A stretch of 64,000 bases of DNA, taken from Stenotrophomonas acidaminiphila (GTDB lineage Bacteria > Pseudomonadota > Gammaproteobacteria > Xanthomonadales > Xanthomonadaceae). The notes under the pieces were generated by a model. That model saw only the letters and a list, made by a program, of their open reading frames with translations. It searched no databases and was not told where the DNA came from. Shown here one piece after another: positions 45,324 to 52,519 of the stretch (position 1 is the first letter of the stretch; each line of letters opens with the position of its first letter). The DNA lies in assembly GCA_002951995.1 (NCBI GenBank), contig CP019797.1:2774501-2838500 (forward strand), written 5' to 3'. The translations under genes and the position numbers were made by a program.

Positions 45324-45845
45324 TCAGCGACAGGGCGTGCCCTGCAGGGTCATCCGCACCGCGAACGCGGGCAGTGACGCGAGTTTGCCGGCATCGGCCT
45401 GCTGCCGCGCTTCGCCCAGGTACACGCGCACCTGGCCCTGCCCGTCGCGGACCAGCGGTTGCTCGACCGGGCGCCGCCAGACTTCGACCACCGCCTGCTG
45501 GCCGGGACAGGCCGCGGCCGGTATGCGGATGCGGTCGTTGAGCCGCCACCCGTCCTCGCCGGGCCGCACCCGGGCGAAGTCCAGCAGCGCCGCGCGCGGC
45601 TGGCAGCGCGGGTCGGTGCGTACCGGCTGCATGGCGTAGGGTGCGTCGGCCTGGCCGGTGAAGCGGCCTTCGATGCGCACGCAGGCCTCGGGGATCTGGC
45701 GCACGGTATGCACCGCGCCCACCGCCTGCGGCGTGCCCGGCGGGCGCTGGATTTCCGGTTGCGTGGCCGCCGGCGCCTGCGCGCCGGCAGCCAGCGGCAA
45801 CAGCGCCAGCAACGGTATCGACCACTTTCCACGCCGCACTTTCAT
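45324..45845 (-). CDS. exported protein of unknown function
   Basis: A 173-residue protein with a Sec signal (WSIPLLALLPLAAGAQA, cleavage near residue 23). The mature part has Cys residues at EACVRIEG, PRCQPR, AACPGQ and the C-terminal TPCR, suggesting two disulfides, and probable beta strands (YAMQPVRTD; VEVWRRPVEQPLVRDGQGQVRVYLGEA). I recognise no family. ATG 45845 begins a normal signal peptide; an upstream start would not add anything conserved. It is divergent from hppA. Confidence 0.72.
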   Translation of the reverse strand: MKVRRGKWSIPLLALLPLAAGAQAPAATQPEIQRPPGTPQAVGAVHTVRQIPEACVRIEGRFTGQADAPYAMQPVRTDPRCQPRAALLDFARVRPGEDGWRLNDRIRIPAAACPGQQAVVEVWRRPVEQPLVRDGQGQVRVYLGEARQQADAGKLASLPAFAVRMTLQGTPCR

Positions 45846-46087
45846 CGGCCCGCCTCGCGTCAGGGAAAGCCGCACGGTGCCAGCGCGGCGCTGAACGGCA
45901 GGGCAAGCGCGCCGGCCCGTGACAGTGAACGGCAGCTGACCCATACTCGCCGCAGCTCCAGGAAACGTTGAACACCGCGACACGTACCACGGCCGCTGCA
46001 TGGCTCCGGGTCTGTTCCAGTGCTTCATCCCCGGCGTGTCCCGCGTTCAGCGCTGCTGGACGACATCCACCTGTGCTGGAGGGGTTC

Positions 46088-48133
46088 ATGCTGGAACACT
46101 ACGGTCTCGTCTTCGCGCTGGCCTGCGCGGTCATCGCCATCGCCTATGGTCTGTTCGCCGCCCGCTGGATATTGCGCCAGCCGGCCGGCAACGCACGCAT
46201 GCAGGAAATCGCCTCGGCGATCCAGGAAGGCGCGCGCGCCTACCTCAACCGCCAGTACCTGACCATCGCCATCGCCGGCGTGGTGCTGTTCGTGCTGGTG
46301 GGCGTGTTCCTGAGCTGGTACACCGCGGTCGGCTTCGCGGTCGGCGCGGTGCTGTCCGGCGTGGCCGGCTACATCGGCATGAATGTCTCGGTGCGCGCCA
46401 ACGTGCGCACCGCCGAGGCCGCGCGCAACGGCATGGGCGCGGCGATGGACGTGGCCTTCAAGGGCGGCGCGATCACCGGCATGCTGGTGGTGGGGCTGGG
46501 CCTGCTGGGCGTGGCCGGCTACTACTTCGTGCTGCAGCAGCTGGGCCTGGCGCAGGCCGACAACCTGCACGCGCTGGTCGGGCTGGCGTTCGGCTCGTCG
46601 CTGATCTCGATCTTCGCGCGACTGGGCGGCGGCATCTTCACCAAGGGCGCGGACGTGGGCGCCGACCTGGTGGGCAAGGTCGAAGCCGGCATTCCCGAGG
46701 ACGACCCGCGCAACCCGGCGGTGATCGCCGACAACGTCGGCGACAACGTCGGCGACTGCGCCGGCATGGCCGCCGACCTGTTCGAGACCTACGCGGTGAC
46801 GGTGATCGCCACCATGCTGCTGGGCGGCATGATGATGGTGCCGGGCTCGGCCGACTTCGCCGGCAGGAACGCGGTGCTGTATCCGCTGGTACTGGGCGGC
46901 GTATCGATCCTCGCCTCGATCATCGGCGCGATGTTCGTCAAGGTCTCCGGCAGCAAGCCCAACATCATGGGCGCGCTGTACAAGGGCGTGATCGTCTCCG
47001 GCGTGCTGGCGGCGATCGCGTTCTACCCGATCACCACCGCGCTGATGGGCGACAACGCCCACGGCGCGATGAACCTCTACATCTGTGCCCTGATCGGCCT
47101 GCTGCTGACCGGGCTGATCGTGTGGATCACCGAGTACTACACCGGCACCCAGTACAAGCCGGTGCAGCACGTGGCCAAGGCCTCCACCACCGGCCATGGC
47201 ACCAACATCATCGCCGGGCTGGGCGTGTCGATGAAGTCCACCGCGCTGCCGGTGGTGGCGGTGTGCGCGGCGATCTGGTTCGCATACCTGCACGGCGGCC
47301 TGTACGGCATCGCCATCGCCGCCACCGCGATGCTGTCGATGGCCGGCATGATCGTCGCGCTCGACGCCTACGGGCCGATCACCGACAACGCCGGCGGCAT
47401 CGCCGAGATGGCCGAGCTGCCGCCGGAGATCCGCGACATCACCGACCCGCTCGATGCCGTGGGCAACACCACCAAGGCGGTGACCAAGGGCTATGCGATC
47501 GGCTCGGCGGCGCTGGCCGCGCTGGTGCTGTTCGCCGACTACACCCACAACCTGCAGGCGGCACACCCGGGCAGGTCGTTCCTGTTCGACCTGTCCGACC
47601 ACCGGGTGATCATCGGCCTGCTGGTCGGCGGCCTGATCCCCTACCTGTTCGGCGCGATGGCGATGGAGGCGGTGGGCCGCGCCGCCGGCGCGGTGGTCGA
47701 GGAAGTGCGCCGCCAGTTCCGCGAGATCGCCGGGATCATGGACGGCAGCGGCAAGCCGCAGTACGACAGGGCGGTGGACATGCTGACCCGCTCGGCCATC
47801 CGGGAAATGATCGTGCCGTCGCTGCTGCCGGTGGCGGTGCCGATCGTGGTCGGCCTGCTGCTCGGGCCCGAAGCGCTGGGCGGGCTGCTGATCGGCACGA
47901 TCGTCACCGGCATCTTCGTGGCGATCTCGATGACCACCGGCGGCGGTGCCTGGGACAACGCCAAGAAATACATCGAGGACGGCCACTTCGGCGGCAAGGG
48001 CAGCGAGGCGCACAAGGCCGCGGTGACCGGCGACACCGTCGGCGACCCCTACAAGGACACGGCCGGCCCGGCGATCAACCCGCTGATCAAGATCATCAAC
48101 ATCGTGGCGCTGCTGCTGGTGCCGCTGCTGTAA
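46088..48133 (+). CDS. hppA: K+-independent proton-pumping pyrophosphatase
   Basis: A 681-residue membrane H+-PPase, which couples PPi hydrolysis to proton pumping across the inner membrane; about 16 hydrophobic segments are expected. Catalytic motifs are [36 protein letters not shown] and, near the C-terminus, [16 protein letters not shown] and [32 protein letters not shown] has Lys and Thr at the two positions that are Ala and Gly in K+-dependent enzymes, so potassium independence is inferred. ATG 46088 follows GGAGGGG at 5 nt. It lies near pfp and ppa. Confidence 0.96.
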   Translation: MLEHYGLVFALACAVIAIAYGLFAARWILRQPAGNARMQEIASAIQEGARAYLNRQYLTIAIAGVVLFVLVGVFLSWYTAVGFAVGAVLSGVAGYIGMNVSVRANVRTAEAARNGMGAAMDVAFKGGAITGMLVVGLGLLGVAGYYFVLQQLGLAQADNLHALVGLAFGSSLISIFARLGGGIFTKGADVGADLVGKVEAGIPEDDPRNPAVIADNVGDNVGDCAGMAADLFETYAVTVIATMLLGGMMMVPGSADFAGRNAVLYPLVLGGVSILASIIGAMFVKVSGSKPNIMGALYKGVIVSGVLAAIAFYPITTALMGDNAHGAMNLYICALIGLLLTGLIVWITEYYTGTQYKPVQHVAKASTTGHGTNIIAGLGVSMKSTALPVVAVCAAIWFAYLHGGLYGIAIAATAMLSMAGMIVALDAYGPITDNAGGIAEMAELPPEIRDITDPLDAVGNTTKAVTKGYAIGSAALAALVLFADYTHNLQAAHPGRSFLFDLSDHRVIIGLLVGGLIPYLFGAMAMEAVGRAAGAVVEEVRRQFREIAGIMDGSGKPQYDRAVDMLTRSAIREMIVPSLLPVAVPIVVGLLLGPEALGGLLIGTIVTGIFVAISMTTGGGAWDNAKKYIEDGHFGGKGSEAHKAAVTGDTVGDPYKDTAGPAINPLIKIINIVALLLVPLL

Positions 48134-48321
48134 CCGGCGCCCGCTTCCCGCGCTGCGCTGGCCTTCCCCGATCCGCGGCGGAAGGGCAGCGCAGCCGGGC
48201 GCTGGCCCCGCAGCCGCGGCCAGGACATCGCCGCCTGCTGCCGGTGCCACGCCGGGGCACGCCCCGGATCAGGCCGCGGCCCGCGGCACGGGAGGCGCCG
48301 CAGCGGCCCGACGCACGCGGT

Positions 48322-48995
48322 TCAGCGCGTGCGTGGCCGCTTCACCGCATGCACCCGCCCGGCGCGGCCGCCGCCGCAATAGAACAGGTCGCCGCCATCG
48401 GCTTCCAGGCCGCTGACGCTGATGCCCGGCGGCATGCGCAGGCGTTCCAGTACGGTGCCGTCCTGCGGATCGACACGGCGGATGTCGCTCTCCTCGCCCT
48501 CGCCGGTGCCGTGCCACAGCTGGCCGTCCACCCAGGTGACGCCGGTGACGAAGCGATCCGATTCGATGGTGCGCAGGACCGTGCCGTCGGCCGGATCGAT
48601 CTGGTGGATCCGGCGCTGGCGGTACTGCCCCACCCACAGGCTGCCCTCGGCCCAGGCCATGCCGGAATCGGCGCCGGCGCCGGGCGCGGGATCGAGGACA
48701 GCACCCGCCCGCTGCGCGGGTCGATCTTGTCGATGCGCGCTTCGGCGATCTGGTACAGGTGGGTGCCATCGAAGGCGGTGCCGGCATCGCATGGCAGGGC
48801 CAGGGTGCGGACCAGCGCGCCATCGCGCGGGTCGAAGGCCACCAGCGCCGCGCCGGTGGCGGCCCACACGTTGTGGCCGTCGAAGCTCACGCCGTGGATG
48901 CAATCGGCGTCGGCGAACGGGCCATAGTCGCGTACCACTTCGGCCGGGCGGACCGGGGTGGCGGCCACGCCGGGGACAGGGTTTCCTGTGTTCAT
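48322..48995 (-). pseudogene. beta-propeller protein, interrupted by an apparent 1-nt frameshift
   Basis: The N-terminal frame (ATG 48995, MNTGNPVPGVAATPVRP) and the C-terminal frame (ending 48322) are one base out of register near 48680 on the minus strand, where CGCGCCCGGCGCC is read. Adding one base gives SSIPRPGAGADSGMAWAEGS and a 224-residue protein. It has repeated GxVxxTIxxDxxxxGVxW-like blades (DGHNVWAATGAALVAFDPRDG; GSLWVGQYRQRRIHQIDPADG; GQLWHGTGEGEESDIRRVDPQDG), a half-propeller like the glutamine-cyclotransferase or SMP-30-like group. Function is unknown. The TPR-wHTH regulator lies 48 bp upstream on the same strand, suggesting a two-gene unit. Confidence 0.75.
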
Positions 48996-49042
48996 TGCTG
49001 CGCTCTCCTGGCACATCGGGGATTCGGTGCCTGCCGGTGACC

Positions 49043-50263
49043 CTAGTCAACCGGCAGCGCGGCGGGGAGTAACAAGATCGTCGTGAATCCACCGGGCGGC
49101 AGCGACCACCAGCGCTGCGCGCGGCCGCGTCCGCGCGAGCGCACGCGCCCAGCCGCCTCCAGCTCAACCAGCGCCCTCTGCACGTTGCGCTGGCTGCCGC
49201 CCAGTGCCAGGGCCAGCGCCGAGGTGGACCAGCCGGCGCCATCGGCGAGCAGCGCCACGAGCGCGGCCTGGGCGCCCTCGAACGGCGGCGCCAGCACCCT
49301 CACCGTATCCGTGGCATGCGGCACCAGCCGGAATCCGCCGGGCGTGGCTTCGATGCCGGCCACCGCCGCGACCAGCGCGCGCAGGCGGCCGATTTCCACC
49401 CGCAGCCGCGCGCGCAGGCTGTCGTCGCGGTGGCGCATGCCGAATACGCGGGCGACCAGCGCGTCGCGCTCGACGTCGCCCGGCCAGGCTTCGGCCAGCG
49501 CACGGGCCAGGGCGAGCAGTACCGGGCGCCGCACCAGCGAGTGCCAGCGGCCGCCCTGCCGCACGCCCCGGCGGCAGCCATCCACGACCAGCGCGCCGGA
49601 CGCCAGCAGGGCCTGCACCTGCCCGATCCGCAGCGGCACGTCCACGCCGCCACCGAGGCAACGCGCGGCGGGCTGCTCCAGTTCCGCGCGGGCGGCGGCG
49701 ACTTCCGCCTGCAGCGCGGCAATGCTGGCCGCACCCGCGGCCACGTCCGCGGCCTCGAGCGCCGCGCACGCCTCGGCCACCCGCAGCGCACGCAGCGCCA
49801 GCGCCGCGGCGGTCAGCCCGGCCATCGCCGCCAGCGCCGGCGGCATCCGCTGGCCGTCCAGGCGCGACAGCGCCTCGGCGGCCTGCGGCAGCCTGCCGAG
49901 CAGCAGCCAGCGGCGCGCCAGGATCAACCAGGCCTGCAGTGCATTGCCCTGGTCGCCATGCGCCTGCAGCTGCGCCGCCAGTGCACGCAGCGGCGCCGGC
50001 GAACCGCCGAGCTCGCGCATCGCCAGTGCCACCTCCGCGTCGGCCAGCGCGCAGCGCGCCCGCGACAGCCCCTCGTGCGTGCCGAAGCCGCGCCGCGCCC
50101 GGCGCAGCAGCCCGCGCGCGCGCGCCAGCTCACCGAGCCGGGCCATGGCGATCCCGCGCAGGGCCAGCGCCGCCGGGTCCTCGCGCAGCGCCACGTGGTT
50201 GAGCGCGGCCAGGACATCGCCGCTGGCCAGGGCGCGCGCGGAGGCGGCGATCAGCGAATCCAT
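49043..50263 (-). CDS. TPR-like regulator with C-terminal winged helix
   Basis: A 406-residue protein of an unnamed type. The first about 200 residues are a helical repeat (TPR-like: ALRGIAMARLGELARARGLLRRARR, then AEVALAMRELGGSP...). The middle shows a SARP/BTAD-like element (ERDALVARVFGMRHRDDSLRARLRVEIGRLRAL, about 270-300). The end is a probable winged helix (GWSTSALALALGGSQRNVQRALVELEAAGRVRSRGRGRAQRWW). A transcriptional regulator is inferred. ATG 50263. It lies upstream of the beta-propeller gene, which it may control. Confidence 0.65.
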   Translation of the reverse strand: MDSLIAASARALASGDVLAALNHVALREDPAALALRGIAMARLGELARARGLLRRARRGFGTHEGLSRARCALADAEVALAMRELGGSPAPLRALAAQLQAHGDQGNALQAWLILARRWLLLGRLPQAAEALSRLDGQRMPPALAAMAGLTAAALALRALRVAEACAALEAADVAAGAASIAALQAEVAAARAELEQPAARCLGGGVDVPLRIGQVQALLASGALVVDGCRRGVRQGGRWHSLVRRPVLLALARALAEAWPGDVERDALVARVFGMRHRDDSLRARLRVEIGRLRALVAAVAGIEATPGGFRLVPHATDTVRVLAPPFEGAQAALVALLADGAGWSTSALALALGGSQRNVQRALVELEAAGRVRSRGRGRAQRWWSLPPGGFTTILLLPAALPVD

Positions 50264-50374
50264 GCCGGCAGGCTACCCGTCCGTGCCCCGGCCTGCACCC
50301 GGCCGGCCCCGGCGGACCGGCGCCGGTGGCCGCGCCGCCCGGCGGGCTTTGGTGCGCCGCACCAGCGGCAGGCG

Positions 50375-50380
50375 TAGAAT
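50375..50380 (+). promoter_or_regulatory. -10 element of ppa
   Basis: TAGAAT at 50375-50380 gives a start near 50387, 31 nt before the ppa ATG, leaving room for the GGAGCAG ribosome site. Confidence 0.5.
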
Positions 50381-50417
50381 GCCGCCCTTCTGTCAAACGC
50401 ACGATTCGGAGCAGCGC

Positions 50418-50953
50418 ATGGGTCTGGAACTCGTTTCCGCGGGCAAGAACCCCCGGAAGAAATCAACGTCATCATCGAGATCCCGAAGGATTCGGAGCCG
50501 GTGAAGTACGAAGTGGACAAGGAGTCGGGCGCGATCTTCGTCGACCGCATCCTCTCCACGCCGATGCGCTACCCCTGCAACTACGGCTATGTCCCCAGCA
50601 CCCTGTGCGGCGACGGCGACCCGGCCGACGTGCTGGTGGTGCTGCCGCTGCCGCTGGTGCCTGGTTCGGTGGTGCGCTGCCGCCCGGTGGGCGTGCTGAA
50701 GATGAGCGACGAAGCCGGCAGCGACGAGAAGATCCTGGCCGTGCCGGTGGCGAAGATCTTCAGCGGCTATGGCCACGTCGAGGACATCGCCCAGGTGTCC
50801 AGCCACTGGCTGGAGCGCATCGGCCACTTCTTCGAGCACTACAAGGACCTGGAAAAGGGCAAGTGGGTCAAGATCGAAGGCTGGGGCGACGCCGCCGAGG
50901 CCAAGCGCATCCTGGTCCAGGCGCACGAGACCTTCGTGGCCAAGCAGGGCTGA
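50418..50953 (+). pseudogene. ppa: inorganic pyrophosphatase, interrupted by an apparent 1-nt frameshift
   Basis: ATG 50418 opens MGLELVSAGKNP, then the frame breaks at AACCCCCGGAAG (near 50449-50455); the rest of the protein continues in the next frame to 50953. Adding one C gives GKNPPEEINVIIEIPKDSEP and a 178-residue family I pyrophosphatase, close to the 176 of E. coli. It hydrolyses PPi in the cytoplasm and is normally essential. Metal-site motifs are intact: YEVDKESGAIFVDR, YPCNYGYVP, DGDPADVLV, CRPVGVLKMSDEAG and the C-terminal HFFEHYKDLEKGKWVK. That essential gene is the strongest argument for a sequencing deletion rather than a real lesion. A start at ATG 50501 would lack the first strand. 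Confidence 0.9.
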
Positions 50954-51047
50954 GCCACGCCGGCGGCGGCGCCATGCCGCCGCCAGCGACGAGCATCACG
51001 TTTCATCCGCCCGGTGCATGACCGCGGCCGGGTGTTCCGCTACATTG

Positions 51048-51069
51048 ACAGGCCGGGTTACCGGCCTGT
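51048..51069 (+). promoter_or_regulatory. 9-bp hairpin between ppa and the HDOD gene
   Basis: ACAGGCCGG (51048-51056) pairs with 51061-51069 around a GTTA loop. It lies about 95 bp after the ppa stop, and a TTGACA (51045-51050) overlaps its left arm. It may end the ppa transcript or lie in the 5' leader of the HDOD gene; there is no clear T-tract. Confidence 0.4.
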
Positions 51070-51106
51070 TCCAGTTCGGCCGGACGGTTCCATTGGGGGA
51101 AATGTC

Positions 51107-52222
51107 TTGCGTATCCTGCTAGTCGGCGACGAAGCCAGCCTGTCGGCCGATCTCCTCGAGTACATCACCGACCTGGGCGAGGACTGGCAGGTCCAGAGCG
51201 CCCCGGACGGCAATGCCGCCATCGCCACGGTGGCGTCGAGCACGGTCGACGCGGTGATCGTCGCCCCGGCGCTGCCTGACCTCACGCCTGCCACCCTGCT
51301 CGGCCAGATCCGCACCCTGCGCCCGGAAACGATCCGCATCGCGCTGATCGAAGCCGCGCAGAGCCAGCGCGCGCCCTCGGCGCGCATCATCGGCGTGGCG
51401 CATCGGTTCCTGCCGCTGCCGCTGTCGCCGGAAGTGCTGCTGGAAGCGCTGACCAGCCTGGAGGAACTGCGCGACCTGCTGGACAGCCCGCGGCTGCGCG
51501 CCGCCATCGGCCGCATCGAGAAGCTGCCGTCGCCGCCGCACCTGTACCTGAGCCTGATGCAAGCGCTGGAAGAGGACGAGAACAGCGACGCCAGCGACAT
51601 CGCCAAGCTGGTCTCGGCCGACCCGGCGATCGCCGCCAAGGTGCTGCAGCTGTCCAATTCCGCGTTCTTCAACAGCGGCCGGGCGATTTCCGACCTGCGC
51701 GGCGCGGTGACCCGGCTGGGCCTGTCCACGCTGCGCGACCTGGTGCTGGCCAGCGAGGTGTTCTCGGTGCCGTCGGTGTCCCCGGCCGAGCGCAACGCGC
51801 TGCAGGCCCGCGCCCTGGCCGCCTCGCGGCTGGCGGCGAAAATGCTGCCGTCCTCCAGCGCCGAGCTGGGTTCGACCGCGGCGTTGCTGGCCGACATCGG
51901 CCTGCTGCTGCCGGGCGTGCGCGACGCGCGCGAACCGGCGGCCGAGGGCGACGACCGGCCCGGCCACGACGAGGCCGGTGCCTACCTGCTGGGGCTGTGG
52001 GGGCTGCCGATGCCGATCATCGAGGCGGTGGCGTTTCACCTGCAGCCGCAGCGCTCGAACGTGCGCAGTTTCTGGGTCACCGGCGCGGTGCACGTGGCCA
52101 CGGCCCTGGCCAGCGGCAACCCGGTGGACGAAGACTACCTGCAGCGTACCGCGGTGTTGCCGCGGCTGGAGGGCTGGCGCGAGATGGCCAGCGACCTCGC
52201 CGGGCTGCCCGCCATCGCCTGA
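51107..52222 (+). CDS. HDOD domain protein with N-terminal receiver-like region
   Basis: A 371-residue signalling protein. An N-terminal receiver-like domain (RILLVGDEASLSADLLEYI, then VDAVIVAPALPDLTPATLLGQIR and the Arg-rich helix) occupies about 1-120. The HDOD domain (about 150-340) has LPSPPHLYLSLMQAL, DIAKLVSADPAIAAKVLQLSNSAFFNSG and DLRGAVTRLGLSTLRDLVLA. The central Asp of the receiver is not obviously conserved (APALPD), so phosphorylation is unsure. TTG 51107 is chosen over ATG 51014 because GGGGGAA lies 5 nt before it and it begins at the family-like RILLVG. Confidence 0.85.
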   Translation: MRILLVGDEASLSADLLEYITDLGEDWQVQSAPDGNAAIATVASSTVDAVIVAPALPDLTPATLLGQIRTLRPETIRIALIEAAQSQRAPSARIIGVAHRFLPLPLSPEVLLEALTSLEELRDLLDSPRLRAAIGRIEKLPSPPHLYLSLMQALEEDENSDASDIAKLVSADPAIAAKVLQLSNSAFFNSGRAISDLRGAVTRLGLSTLRDLVLASEVFSVPSVSPAERNALQARALAASRLAAKMLPSSSAELGSTAALLADIGLLLPGVRDAREPAAEGDDRPGHDEAGAYLLGLWGLPMPIIEAVAFHLQPQRSNVRSFWVTGAVHVATALASGNPVDEDYLQRTAVLPRLEGWREMASDLAGLPAIA

Positions 52223-52248
52223 GGCGGCCCCCGCCCTGCATACCCCGG

Positions 52249-52280
52249 AACGGCCGCATCCCCTGCGGCCGTTTTCGTTT
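52249..52280 (+). terminator. rho-independent terminator after the HDOD gene
   Basis: A 10-bp stem AACGGCCGCA/TGCGGCCGTT (52249-52258 with 52264-52273), a TCCCC loop, then TTCGTTT. It is 26 bp past the stop on the same strand. Confidence 0.85.
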
Positions 52281-52466
52281 CCGCGTCCGGCTTCCCGCTT
52301 CCTGCCTCCGCACCTGTACCTGCGGACGCTGCGGCGAAGGCGGCACCGGTAGCGCGCGACAGCGCAACGGGCGCACGCGCGCATTCGCGCCAGCGCGGGC
52401 GGGCCGCGGGCGCGGCCTGCTGCCCGCGGACTCCCCCGGCGTGCGCAGGCGGCGCGCGCAAAGAAG

Positions 52467-52492
52467 AAGGGCGGGCCTTGCGGCCCGCCCTT
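52467..52492 (-). terminator. rho-independent terminator of the TonB-dependent receptor gene
   Basis: An 11-bp stem AAGGGCGGGCC (52467-52477 with 52482-52492) with a 4-nt loop and, on the minus strand, a CTTCTTTG tract. It is 27 bp past the receptor stop codon. Confidence 0.85.
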
Positions 52493-52519
52493 CGTCGTGT
52501 TGCACAGGACTTCGATGGA

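Noticed and set aside
46000..48927. 975-codon open frame overlapping hppA in another frame
   Set aside because: Arg/Gly/Ala-rich out-of-frame translation of hppA, without a ribosome site.
7553..50953. Real pseudogenes or programmed frameshifts in the five interrupted genes
   Set aside because: Catalytic motifs are intact on both sides, all five are deletions in C/G runs and ppa is normally essential, so sequencing error is the simpler explanation; I cannot prove it without reads.
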